Positions 1 through 8,157 of a stretch of DNA of 11,801 nucleotides are shown piece after piece; positions within the stretch are counted from its first letter, which is position 1, and each line of letters begins with the position of its first letter. The notes beneath the pieces are model-generated. The model was not told where the DNA came from, did no database searches, and saw only the letters and a list, made by a program, of their open reading frames with translations. The stretch spans positions 1-11,801 of the forward strand of contig LSSN01001644.1 of the NCBI GenBank assembly GCA_001970855.1, in the 5' to 3' direction. The position numbers and the translations under genes are program-made. This DNA is from Smittium culicis. Taxonomy: Eukaryota > Kickxellomycota > Harpellomycetes > Harpellales > Legeriomycetaceae.

Positions 1-932
1 GCGTTGGAGCTGTTAAAGCTGGATTTTAGCTTCTGCATGTTCTCGCGTGCATTTTTTTTTATAAGATTTTTCTTGATTTTATGGCACTCAGATTTCCAGT
101 GCCCGGCCTTCTTGCAGTAGCTGCATGCCTCCTTACAGCCCTTGTAAAAAATGTTTATTTTACCATTTTCATGGTCTAGGAAGCTTGGGAGGTCGACCTC
201 TATGTTATTTTTTTTAACAAGTACTTTGATCCCATATGAGAGGTACTGGTTGTTGTCGAATCGGCGCCAAGCGCTGATATCCTTGATTTCGCACCAAGGC
301 CCGAGCTCTTTTAAGATTAGCTTGGCCATTGGTTCGATTCCTACATCCCTGAAGTTAGGGATGTTTACTACTGTGATATCCTCCTCGATTTTCACTGTCT
401 GATATAGGTCTATTGGCTTGTCGTTATAGACAAGCTTCGTAGACATTAGATTGTTTGCGTCTTTAATATTATTAAAAATCATGTGTGTGGTGCCGGCGCG
501 ATGGTCGTCCTATCTAATGTATGACACGTCTTTAAGCGCACTGAATATGACCTCAAGGGCGTCGATGTGGTTCCCTTTGAATTGTGCCCATGAGCAGCCG
601 ACTTTCATGTCGGAGCCACCAGTGCAGAACTTCTTAAGGCAGGTCATTTCACCTCCAAAAAGCATGTGCTTGATGGAAACCTCCTTATACATACTCATAT
701 CAGTCAGATTTCCTTTTCTTCCTGCGCGGATTTTTTTGGCTGAGCTTTTTTGCATTTTTTTGTTATTTAATTGTGATTTGGGATCATTTTTTACCTTATG
801 TTGATTATTAACCCTAGGATAATCAGCAGTTTTGCTGTTTTGTACCTCACTTGTGAGGCAATGAGGGTCATTTCCCTTCACAACGTCGCTAAATAAGGTT
901 CTAGCACGTTTTACGGGCTTTCTAATGACCAT
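1..932 (-). pseudogene. Retrotransposon ORF1/Gag-like protein, 5' part, one in-frame TAG, runs off left edge
   Basis: The reading frame starts at the ATG at 932-930 and stays open to the left edge (about 310 codons) except for one TAG at 512-510, codon 141. The same frame continues on both sides, so this is a point nonsense change and not a frameshift. The first 140 residues are Lys/Ser-rich and then become globular. Residues about 186-241 look like an RRM-type beta-alpha-beta-beta fold (TVVNIP strand, MAKLILKEL helix, two later strands). They are followed by a CX2CX4HX4C zinc knuckle: C270, C273, H278, C283 (plus-strand 84-125). RRM plus CCHC is the usual layout of non-LTR (LINE) ORF1 proteins, which bind element RNA and assemble the RNP. 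The reverse transcriptase ORF would lie beyond the left edge. A Gag from an LTR element is the alternative, but no LTR is visible. Suppressed or recoded TAG cannot be excluded; a decayed copy is more likely. Confidence 0.8.
84..125 (-). other. CCHC zinc knuckle coding segment
   Basis: This segment encodes CSYCKKAGHWKSEC with exact CX2CX4HX4C spacing, the nucleic-acid-binding knuckle of Gag and LINE ORF1 proteins. A basic stretch (HKIKKNLIKK) follows directly, which fits RNA binding. Confidence 0.9.
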
Positions 933-1200
933 AATTAATTAAATTGGTGTTTTTTTTTGTGCTTTTATTTATTTTTTTAGTTTTTTTTTGTGTAGGCTTT
1001 TTTTTGTGCCGCAAATTAGTCGAAATAATCAAATTCGTTAAATTCGGCGATTTGCGTGCTTTTTTTTTTTTTTTTCGATTTGGCTAATTAAAACCGTGCA
1101 CCAAACTTGGGCACTTACAATTTAATTGCAATAGTAAAACTTTGTCTAAAGAGGCCAAACTTGTACCAAAATGTAGCTCTTGGCAAGGTCAACAAAGTTG
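933..1200 (-). other. Probable 5' leader of the left-edge retroelement, A-tract rich
   Basis: Read on the minus strand, this stretch upstream of the ORF1 ATG is full of A-runs, several followed by GC (at about 1059-1075, 996-1004, 978-986 and 951-958). It has no ORF. Its upper end (1100-1200) is less A-rich and carries two similar words, CCAAACTTGGGC at 1101 and CCAAACTTGTACC at 1156. I cannot see the exact 5' boundary of the element or a target-site duplication. Assignment to the element is inferred from position only. Confidence 0.35.
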
Positions 1201-1251
1201 TATTGACAAGTTAAAGTCGATAGACTACGCGTTCGATGGTTATAGTAAATT

Positions 1252-1581
1252 TTATTTAGTAATGGCGTAAAAAAAGTGAATAGTAGATATGAAATAAAAT
1301 TTTATAGATTCTCCAATCCTATTGGCTCGCCCAAGAAAAACTTTTCTAAGAGAGAGAGATAGAGAGAGAGTATCGTCACTATTAATAGTGGATTTAGTTG
1401 ATCTTTTGATTATAGGTCGATGATTGTCATCATCACTGCCATCAGACTCTGTATCATCACTTGATGATACTTTTTCATTAGAGCTGGGAATAATCACAGC
1501 AGCATTTAATGATGTGCTTAATTTATTGAAATTATTTTTTCCACTGTATTTTTTGTTAGTTTTGGGTATGGATAAGTCTGA
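1252..1581 (-). CDS. Weak Ser/Asp-rich hypothetical ORF, possible exon or gene remnant
   Basis: An open frame of 109 codons runs from just after a TGA at 1584-1582 to a TAA at 1254-1252. Its central part has a biased composition that is unusual for random AT-rich spacer: SSNEKVSSSDDTESDGSDDD, then a basic stretch with IIKRSTKST. Such acidic serine-rich tails are common in nuclear proteins, but no domain can be named. The rest translates a CT-repeat microsatellite (1350-1371) as alternating Leu-Ser and ends in hydrophobic sequence, which looks non-coding. There is no in-frame ATG near the start; a CAG acceptor-like site lies directly before ACTTATCC at about 1579. It may be an orphan exon, a relic, or chance. 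Confidence 0.18.
   Translation of the reverse strand, partial: SDLSIPKTNKKYSGKNNFNKLSTSLNAAVIIPSSNEKVSSSDDTESDGSDDDNHRPIIKRSTKSTINSDDTLSLSLSLRKVFLGRANRIGESIKFYFISTIHFFYAITK
1350..1371. repeat. AG/CT dinucleotide microsatellite
   Basis: A run of (AG)n with a single T interruption on the plus strand, about 22 bp. It is simple sequence with no other sign of function. Confidence 0.85.
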
Positions 1582-1986
1582 TCAAAATTCTGGTAAACTT
1601 TTTTATGTATATTTCATCATTTTCCACATTATTGGATGATAATTAAATAAAGGTTATATAATAAAGCCAGTAATATCATGTATTTTTTTACTGAATGCGA
1701 GGACTTTATTTTTTCTTCATGCAAAATTTTTTGGACGGGAAAGGATTAAATAAATTATTGATAAAAGCAAATAAATTGCATCTTTTTAATATTATATAAT
1801 GTGTAAATGCATGAAATAAAATTAGATCATAATCTTATTGGATATTGCTCAAAATATTAAAAGCTGTTAATTATATTGGACTAAATTTATTTATTTAATT
1901 AGATCCAAAAAAAATCGAAAGATTTAATTAAAAAAACGAAATATCTTCATATCTACGTAATGAACAAGCGTACAAATGTAAAATAT
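1582..1986. other. AT-rich spacer, 3' flank of the secreted-protein gene
   Basis: Very AT-rich with no ORF or RNA gene that I can support. On the minus strand two overlapping AATAAA hexamers (plus-strand TTTATTTATT at 1886-1895) lie about 90-100 nt past the stop of the secreted-protein gene and are the best polyadenylation-signal candidate there. Confidence 0.4.
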
Positions 1987-2574
1987 TTAATTGTTCCAGT
2001 CTCTGCCGTTATTACTGTTATTGCGGTTATTTCTGCTGTTACTAGTATTATAGCCATGGTTGCTTTTTGTGCTGCCCCAGGACTTTCTATTGTATGAGTT
2101 GTAGTAACTTCCACCTTTTCTGTATTGGGTCAATCCGTATGGGTAAATAGTAGCTAACCAGTAGTTTCTGAAATTTGGATCTGAATTCCACGATCTCCTG
2201 AAGGAGCCATCTGAATTCCAATAGTTTTGGAATTGTGATGAGCATTGATACAAGAACTGGAAGGTTTGACCATAGTAGTTAGATGGTCTGTACGTCAAAT
2301 TAGCTATGAAAGAGTTGCTGCTTGGCTTATTGAAATAATAGTTTCTTCCATTTTTTCTGTAATAGCTTCTTGGCTCACCTCTTTTTGCGAGATTGCTGTC
2401 ATCAGCTTCATACTGATCGTTATCTTCAGCATCATAGCTTTCTTCTTGATTGCTTAACTGCTGGATGCCGTCATGAACTCTTCTAACACCTCTGTGGTGT
2501 CTTTCATGTGCTAAAGCTGATACGACCAAAAGAGCGATGGTAGCCAATAAAAATGTTGATGCAGTGAATTTCAT
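1987..2574 (-). CDS. Secreted pre-pro-protein with Kex2-type site; mature part basic, Tyr/Asn-rich; function unknown
   Basis: A single-exon ORF of 195 codons with a clear pre-pro layout. Residues 1-22 form a signal peptide: a Lys after the Met, a hydrophobic core, and an ALA cleavage motif before HERHH. Residues 23-63 are a propeptide that is His/Arg-rich at first and then strongly acidic (44-61). K64-R65 (LAKR) is a Kex2/furin-type dibasic site. The predicted mature chain (66-195) is basic, with by my count about 24 Asn and 17 Tyr in 130 residues, and only one Cys (C111). Residues 115-144 form three 10-residue repeats built on F-x-x-[YS]-W, two of them continuing NSD. The tail (171-195) is low-complexity Asn/Ser/Arg/Gly. 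NLT at 92 is an N-glycosylation sequon. I do not recognise the family. An adhesive or wall protein, or a cationic effector-like protein, would fit the composition; both are inference. Confidence 0.75.
   Translation of the reverse strand: MKFTASTFLLATIALLVVSALAHERHHRGVRRVHDGIQQLSNQEESYDAEDNDQYEADDSNLAKRGEPRSYYRKNGRNYYFNKPSSNSFIANLTYRPSNYYGQTFQFLYQCSSQFQNYWNSDGSFRRSWNSDPNFRNYWLATIYPYGLTQYRKGGSYYNSYNRKSWGSTKSNHGYNTSNSRNNRNNSNNGRDWNN
2143..2232 (-). repeat. Three tandem 30-bp units encoding 10-residue F-x-x-[YS]-W repeats
   Basis: Inside the secreted-protein gene, residues 115-124, 125-134 and 135-144 align without gaps (FQNYWNSDGS, FRRSWNSDPN, FRNYWLATIY). At DNA level the word TCTGAATTCCA (plus strand) recurs at about 30-bp spacing in the first two units, which indicates recent internal duplication. 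Confidence 0.7.
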
Positions 2575-2834
2575 TATAGCTTTTTTTTAATTGCTTATAA
2601 TTTCTTAAAAAATAAAGAATTACTGTTTTTTTTTTTTTGGGATTATGAATGGAAAAATAATGCGAGATCGGATGAGTTGGTTGAAAATTGATAGTACGTT
2701 GATGGTGATAGATGAATTATGCTTAATTTTCCTTTTTTTGGAGGGATAGTAGGATGTTTGATGAATGGTAAATGGTGAGATTGTGTTTGTGTTTATGATA
2801 TAATATTTGGATTTAGTTCGGGATTCTGAAGAGC

Positions 2835-2841
2835 ATTTATA
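2835..2841 (-). promoter_or_regulatory. Candidate TATA box for the secreted-protein gene
   Basis: TATAAAT on the minus strand about 260 nt upstream of the ATG. Between it and the ATG the minus strand is rich in CA and pyrimidines (about 2800-2740), as is common in fungal leaders. This would imply a long leader of about 220 nt, or a leader intron. A closer TATA is not evident. Confidence 0.3.
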
Positions 2842-3660
2842 CTTTTTTTGACAATGCTAAATTTTTTGTATAAAGTTTAATATTGATACATATACTCTAT
2901 TAGCTTGAAATTGGAACATGTTACATTTTTTTAATATTTATTTTGTATGTAGGATACTATAGGTATTAATATTTTGCAAAGTAATCTAAATTGATGAACT
3001 GATTCGTAAAATTTTTTGAATATTGTTTAAGGAACTGTAGTTTATATTTTTTATGTTATAGTAGTATATAATGTAGTTATTATTTGTGATTATCATTATT
3101 TTTATTATACTGTGAAATTTCCCAAGCTTTATTGTAGACTCTTGAGAAATTTTTTTAAACAATCTAAGGTAAATAATAGTAATATTTTATTAAGCGCATC
3201 AAAAACTGGAAGTGAGTTGCTTATTATTTTAATTTTTCCGTTTTTTTTTTTTTTTTAGAAAAAATTAAAATCAAGCGCAATTAATTCAATTCTGATTTTT
3301 GAATAATTTAATGTATCGACAATCAGGTAGTTGCGTTAAAGCGCTAATATCATTTTGCAGTCCAGGTTTAATTGTTTTATAATTCTTGAATGCAATTTTA
3401 AACTTTTAATTTTAGCTAATTGTGTGTAGTGTGGTTATCTGATTTGCAGAAAATGATTGTAAGAAAAATATTCATTTTGTAGAAATTGTGATTTACCTAA
3501 TAAAAAATTGAATAAAACTTGAAAACTTCATGTTTTTCAATTCTTAGCAATGAAGCTGACCATCTTTTGCACTAACAATTAAAGCCGAATTATAAAAAAA
3601 AGAAAAAAATTGACTTGAAAAAAAAAACACGTATAAAATAAGAGAATTTTCTTTCAATTG
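2842..3660. other. AT-rich spacer without a recognisable gene
   Basis: No ORF of useful length, tRNA or other RNA gene was found by eye. It contains homopolymer runs (T16 at 3241-3256) and a 12-bp inverted repeat described separately. Composition is uniform and very AT-rich. Confidence 0.5.
3226..3271. repeat. 12-bp inverted repeat around a T16 tract
   Basis: ATTTTAATTTTT at 3226-3237 and its exact reverse complement at 3260-3271 flank CCG plus a run of 16 T. The heptamer AAGCGCA occurs in direct orientation outside the arms, at 3192-3198 and 3273-3279. The arms are low-complexity, so chance is possible. Confidence 0.5.
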
Positions 3661-3662
3661 TC

Positions 3663-3825
3663 TCCCGGGTATTTATTCCAAATACCTTTACCAAGAATAT
3701 GAAATGAGTATACGTATACTAATAGAATTTACCCCGGGAATAAATATAAAGAAATTCAATGTTACTAGTTGAAAATATATAGATGCTAGCTTCACAGCCG
3801 GGTTTACATCACTAAATACCCGGGA
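3663..3825. repeat. CCCGGG inverted-repeat island
   Basis: TCCCGGGTATTTA at 3663-3675 is the exact reverse complement of TAAATACCCGGGA at 3813-3825, giving 13-bp ends around a 163-bp unit. A third CCCGGG (3733-3738) belongs to GGAATAAATA (3737-3746), which is the exact complement of TATTTATTCC at 3670-3679, so a nested hairpin is also possible. GCCGGG at 3797 is a partial fourth copy. A perfect 14-bp palindrome, AGTATACGTATACT, sits at 3707-3720. G+C hexamers like this are rare in the surrounding DNA. It could be a miniature inverted-repeat element or a protein-binding cluster; no target-site duplication is visible. Confidence 0.6.
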
Positions 3826-5100
3826 TTTTGGTTTAAGGAAAAGATGTTTTGAGGTTTTATGTAGGTTTTGATCGGGAACAATCATTTTATTGTATAAATA
3901 GTAGTGATATTAATTTAAACTTTTGCTTGTTTGCACTATTTAAGTAATTCCATCCTCGGTATAAAACTAGTTTTTGTGATGAATTGGCTTGAATAGGTTT
4001 TTATAGTATAATTTGGGGTATGTGATATTTATGTTGTACTATAATTAAGGTGCCAAAAAAGTTATAAAGCATTATTTTTTATAGTGATAGAGGGGTGGGG
4101 TTAAGTTCTGAATAAAATAGATTGGTGTTAAACACAAGAAAATGTGACGGTTTTTGAATAATGTAGTTTGAATGTTTATACAATAATGTTAGTTGAGAGG
4201 TGTATATGCGAAGGAACTTATAATTGTGATATAAGACATAAATAGCATCAATATATATATGGTTTGTTAAGGCTGATCGTCTGACTTTTTACATTTTTTT
4301 TAGCATTTATACCTAAATATTTTGTTACTATTAGCCTTAGTCTTGAAAATAAAAGCAAATCTAAACAATGGATGCTATTTTTATGTACATAAAATACGGA
4401 TGATTATGCGAAATTATTGGAGAGAAAAAACCAGAAAAATCAATAAATTCAGCCTATAGTATTAGGCGTGGTGATTTGGAGATTAATGTGCTAGTTGGAA
4501 TTAATTTACGTAGAATAGAAGGTACTCAGTCACTATTGCCAATTGTTAGCAAGTATGGCTAATAACTCGCTAAATAGCACACAACGAGTAAGCTCGGTAT
4601 GTCGGTCAATTATTCGCTGAAAGCTTTTCAGCACAACAGTCAGTTCAATAGATGCTCTTTAATCTATAATCATTTGCCATACTGTAATAGTTTGAATTTT
4701 ATATCGATTAATAGTAAAAACGCTGTCAAAAGATTATCGTCCATGGTTATTTGCTTAGGCCATTTAAAAATAGCTAATTTTCAATGATTATTTGCCAGAG
4801 ATGAGCAAAGAGCCTGTAGCTATTGGCTAATAATAATCGACTGGATTACTGGATGCGAATCCTGGCACGAGTATAGCGGGGTGTAGTCGCATGTTGATGT
4901 CAAAAAGGGCATCAAAACGAAAGACAAGCAGATAAATAGCAGCAAATGTTGAAGCAGCCAATGATCAGACAAGTGTAAAAGAAACGTCGCATATAAAGAA
5001 AAGAGAAAGGGGAAATGATTAGCATAGTCAAAGCAAATAGCGAAAAGCTGCACTCGAAATTAAAGAATAGGTTAATAATAAATTAAACCCCTCTATACAA
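3826..5100. other. AT-rich spacer upstream of the synthetase gene
   Basis: No supported gene. Short ORFs exist on both strands (for example a 62-codon frame at 4599-4787 plus and a Leu/Phe-rich 77-codon frame at 4820-5053 minus), but none has a recognisable domain or coding-like composition. The last 250 bp are slightly richer in G+C and purines and are likely the synthetase promoter region. Confidence 0.45.
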
Positions 5101-5120
5101 GACGCAATAATAAGAATTAT

Positions 5121-5129
5121 TATATAAAG
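5121..5129 (+). promoter_or_regulatory. Candidate TATA box of the glutaminyl-tRNA synthetase gene
   Basis: TATATAAAG lies 102 nt upstream of the ATG. It is followed by a pyrimidine- and CA-rich stretch (5131-5190), which looks like a transcription start and leader region. The leader would be about 70-80 nt. Assignment is from motif and spacing only. Confidence 0.45.
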
Positions 5130-5230
5130 CTTACCTCCGCAACCAAAACCTTTTTCTGCTCTTCATAGCCTAATATCCCAACTATTACTCAATCTTTATA
5201 GAGTGTATATTCATATTCAAAAATCATCAA

Positions 5231-7891
5231 ATGGCAGATCCTAATTTCGATTCCTTAGTTTCTGCTTTTAAAAAGCTCGGCTTGACCGATGAAAAGGCTG
5301 CTGAAACTGCTAAAAACAACAAGCTCTCCCCAATTCTCTACGAAACCTACCGCCTTGCTGAAGAAAACTCCGTAGATCTAAATAAATCTTTCGGCTCGCT
5401 TCTATACAATCTTGCCTCCACTATAACTCCAGAAGCTAGAGAATACCTCAGCTTTATCTCAAAAGAAATCCTAAATGGAAATTTAACCTCAAACGACCAG
5501 GTTTCAGGTACTACACTTAATTGCTTGCTTCTCCATCCCCATTTATTTCTTAAAATGATATCCTCTTAACCCCCTTCTTTTATTTTATTCAGAGGCTATC
5601 AAATATTGCAAGAAAGGAAATCCCCAAACCACTTACGATGATTTTAAATCTCACTGTGGTGTAGGTAACGAACATTAATTTTATTTCTACCCTATATATT
5701 TCCTATAATCCTTCAACCTTTTACTTAAATAGGAATCGTTATCAGCGATGCCCAAATAGTATCAAAAGTTTCTGAGTTTTTAAAAGCCAACAACGAAAAA
5801 CTAGTTTCTGATAGATATAGAGTCTTGGGTCTTTTCCTAAGTAAGATTAGACAAGATCCTGAATTGAGATGGGCCAAAGCTGAGACAGTCAAAGCTACCC
5901 TTGAAGCCCAAGTTCTTGAAATAATTGGCCCTAAGGATGAACGTGATGTCCCAGTTAAAGGAAAAGGAAAAGGAAAAAAAGCTCCAAAACCTACTGGTCA
6001 AACAGAAGCCAAGCCCGCTGCTACTAAACCCAAAGTTCCTTCTAAATATACTCCTGCTAGCTTTGCAAGCATGTTTTCTGAAGGTGATATCAGCAAACTC
6101 CACAAACCTGGAGAGAATCCTCAAATTTCTGATAAAATTTTAAAAGAACATTTAGATTTTATTAAAGGCAGCGTTATCACCAGATTCCCTCCTGAACCTA
6201 ATGGCTTCCTACATATTGGTCACGCAAAAGCAATCAACGTTAACTTTGGCTATGCTGAATACCACAAAGGAAAATGTAACCTAAGATACGATGACACAAA
6301 CCCTGAAACTGAAGAAGTCAAATATCTGGAATCTATCTTGGAAACAGTCAAATGGCTAGGTTTTAAGCCTGATCAAATCCTATATGCATCAGATTACTTT
6401 GATAAGTTATACGAATTATCTCTGCACCTCATTGAAAAAGGGTTGGCTTATGTCTGCCACTGTACTGGAGAACAGATCCACGAATCTAGAGGAGGCGATT
6501 CTATGGGCCCAAGAGTTGCCTGCGAGCACAGGGATAGATCTGTTGAATCATCACTGCTTGAATTTAAGAAAATGAGAGATGGTAGATACAAATCTGGTGA
6601 AGCCATTTTAAGAATGAAAATGGATCTTGAAGATGGAAATCCTCAAATGTGGGACTTGGTTGCTTACAGAATCATTTTTGCTTCTCACCACAGAACAGGT
6701 AATAAGTGGTGTATTTACCCTACCTATGATTTTGCCCATTGTTTGTGCGACTCTATTGAAAATATCACCCACTCACTATGTACCACCGAGTTTATCCAAT
6801 CTCGCAAATCATACTACTGGCTTTGTGATGCTGTTGATGTATATAAGCCTGTTCAATGGGAGTATGGAAGACTTAATGTCACAAACACTATTCTTTCTAA
6901 AAGAAAGTTGCTAAAACTTCTCGAAAACAATATTATTTCATCTCTCGATGACCCACGTCTTTACACTCTCCCAGCTTTAAGAAGACGCGGTGTTCCTGCA
7001 ATCGCCATTAATGGTTTTGTAAGAGAACTTGGTGTAACAACTTCGCAAACTACCATCGAAGTCAGCAGACTTGAAAACCATATTCGGGATTGTTTGAATA
7101 GCACTGCCCCACGTCTTATGGCTATTCTTGACCCAATAAAAGTTAAACTTACAAACGTTAGTAAGCCTATTGAATTGGAAGTACCCTTTAATCCCCGTGA
7201 CGTCAGCTTCGGATCTCATAAAATCCCATTCACTAACACTTTATTCATTGATAGCTCAGATTTCAGAGCTGTTGACTCTAAAGACTACTATCGTTTAGCT
7301 CCAGGAAAGACTGTTGGCCTTCTATATGCCCCTGGTCCAATTACTTGCACTGATGTCGTTTATGGAGAAGACGGAAAAGTTATAGAGCTCATTTGTAAGC
7401 TTGAAGATGGAGCTGATGGTTTACCAATACCAAAACCTAAGACTTATATCCAATGGGTGCCGTACAGCCCAGAACATGGTTCCCCAGTGGTATTAGACGA
7501 GCTAAGGTTATATAACAACCTCTTCAAGCACTCTAACCCATACGATAAGTCAGTCGTTCCAGATGGCTACTTATCAGACATTAACCCAGAATCTCTACAA
7601 GTAGTTAAGTCTGCAGTGATTGAAACAGGTATTTACGATCTTATTTCTAGATTTGCTAATGATCAAAAAACCAAACAACATTTTGATGACAAAAACTTTG
7701 AAGAGCTAAGATTCCAATTTTTGAGAACGGGATACTTTGCTGTTGATAAAGACACGCTATTCAGCAGCTCATTTGTTGAGGCTTGCAAGGGCCCACAATC
7801 TAATTCAGTAGAAAAACTTGCATCTACCTCCAAAAACAACGTTCTGGTTCTTAATAGAGTTGTTACTCTTAAAGAAGACCCCAACAAATAA
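5231..7891 (+). CDS. QARS: Glutaminyl-tRNA synthetase, cytosolic (3 exons, 835 aa)
   Basis: This class I enzyme attaches glutamine to tRNA-Gln using ATP. The exons 5231-5507, 5593-5664 and 5733-7891 join to exactly 836 codons including TAA, and the junction codons restore conserved sequence (SEAIKYC and HCGVGIVIS). Residues about 5-250 are the eukaryote-specific N-terminal tRNA-binding domains, with a lysine linker KGKGKGKK at 192-199. The catalytic core begins with PPEPNGFLHIGH: PPEPNG at 269-274 and the HIGH signature at 277-280. YDDTNPETEE is at 302-311, and the KMSKS-equivalent LSKRK is at 504-508 after PVQWEYGRLN. Residues from about 575 are the beta-barrel anticodon-binding region, including TYIQWVPYS near 687-695, and it ends with the fungal-like VLNRVVTLKE. 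Yeast Gln4 (about 809 aa) and human QARS (about 775 aa) are similar in length. The start is fixed by the conserved N-terminus (LGLTDEKA). No defect is seen. QARS is the human symbol; GLN4 is the yeast name. Confidence 0.97.
5508..5592 (+). other. Intron 1 of glutaminyl-tRNA synthetase (85 bp, phase 1)
   Basis: The donor is G|GTACTA and the acceptor TTCAG|AG. A TTAAC branch-like motif lies about 25 nt before the acceptor. Joining G to AG makes GAG (Glu) and continues the conserved helix. Reading through would stop at TAA 5567-5569. Confidence 0.9.
5665..5732 (+). other. Intron 2 of glutaminyl-tRNA synthetase (68 bp, phase 1)
   Basis: The donor is GTAG|GTAACG and the acceptor AAATAG|GAATCG. 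The join makes a GGA codon in CGVGIVIS, which matches the family. It leaves a 72-nt middle exon (5593-5664). Confidence 0.92.
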
Positions 7892-8157
7892 ATATAAAAT
7901 TCTTGATTTTTCATATATATTATTTCTAAATAAAGAACTTTTTGGTAAAAACCAGCTAATAAAAATTTTAAAAAAAAAAAAGCAATAAAGTATATCCCGC
8001 TTTTCAAAATTTTATAAAATGATATAAAAATTTTTTTTATTTTAAAAATATATATTATAATCATAAAACCATGGGAAAAAAAACTGGGTAAAAGAGTGGA
8101 TGGCAATTAAGTCATAGATAGTAAAGCATTAGTTAATTTTCTTTAGAGGCAAAAAAA
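7892..8157. terminator. Shared 3' region of two convergent genes, polyadenylation signals
   Basis: This 266-bp AT-rich spacer lies between the stops of the synthetase (plus) and the mutase (minus). On the plus strand AATAAA occurs at 7929-7934 and 7984-7989, 38 and 93 nt past the synthetase stop. On the minus strand AATAAA (plus TTTATT, 8036-8041) lies about 117 nt past the mutase stop. The transcripts may overlap at their 3' ends. Confidence 0.5.

Noticed and set aside
151..804. Plus-strand open frames of 83 and 117 codons at the left edge
   Set aside because: They are antisense to the retroelement ORF1, which has a real zinc knuckle and RRM-like segment on the minus strand.
3688..3885. 65-codon minus-strand ORF across the CCCGGG island
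   Set aside because: No domain or coding-like composition; its sequence is explained by the inverted-repeat island.
4599..5053. Short ORFs on both strands upstream of the synthetase, one Leu/Phe-rich
   Set aside because: The hydrophobic composition follows from antisense purine-rich promoter DNA, and there is no recognisable family or supporting start context.
7663..8106. 147-codon minus-strand ORF
   Set aside because: It runs antisense through the 3' end of the synthetase and the AT-rich spacer; the sense protein is unambiguous.
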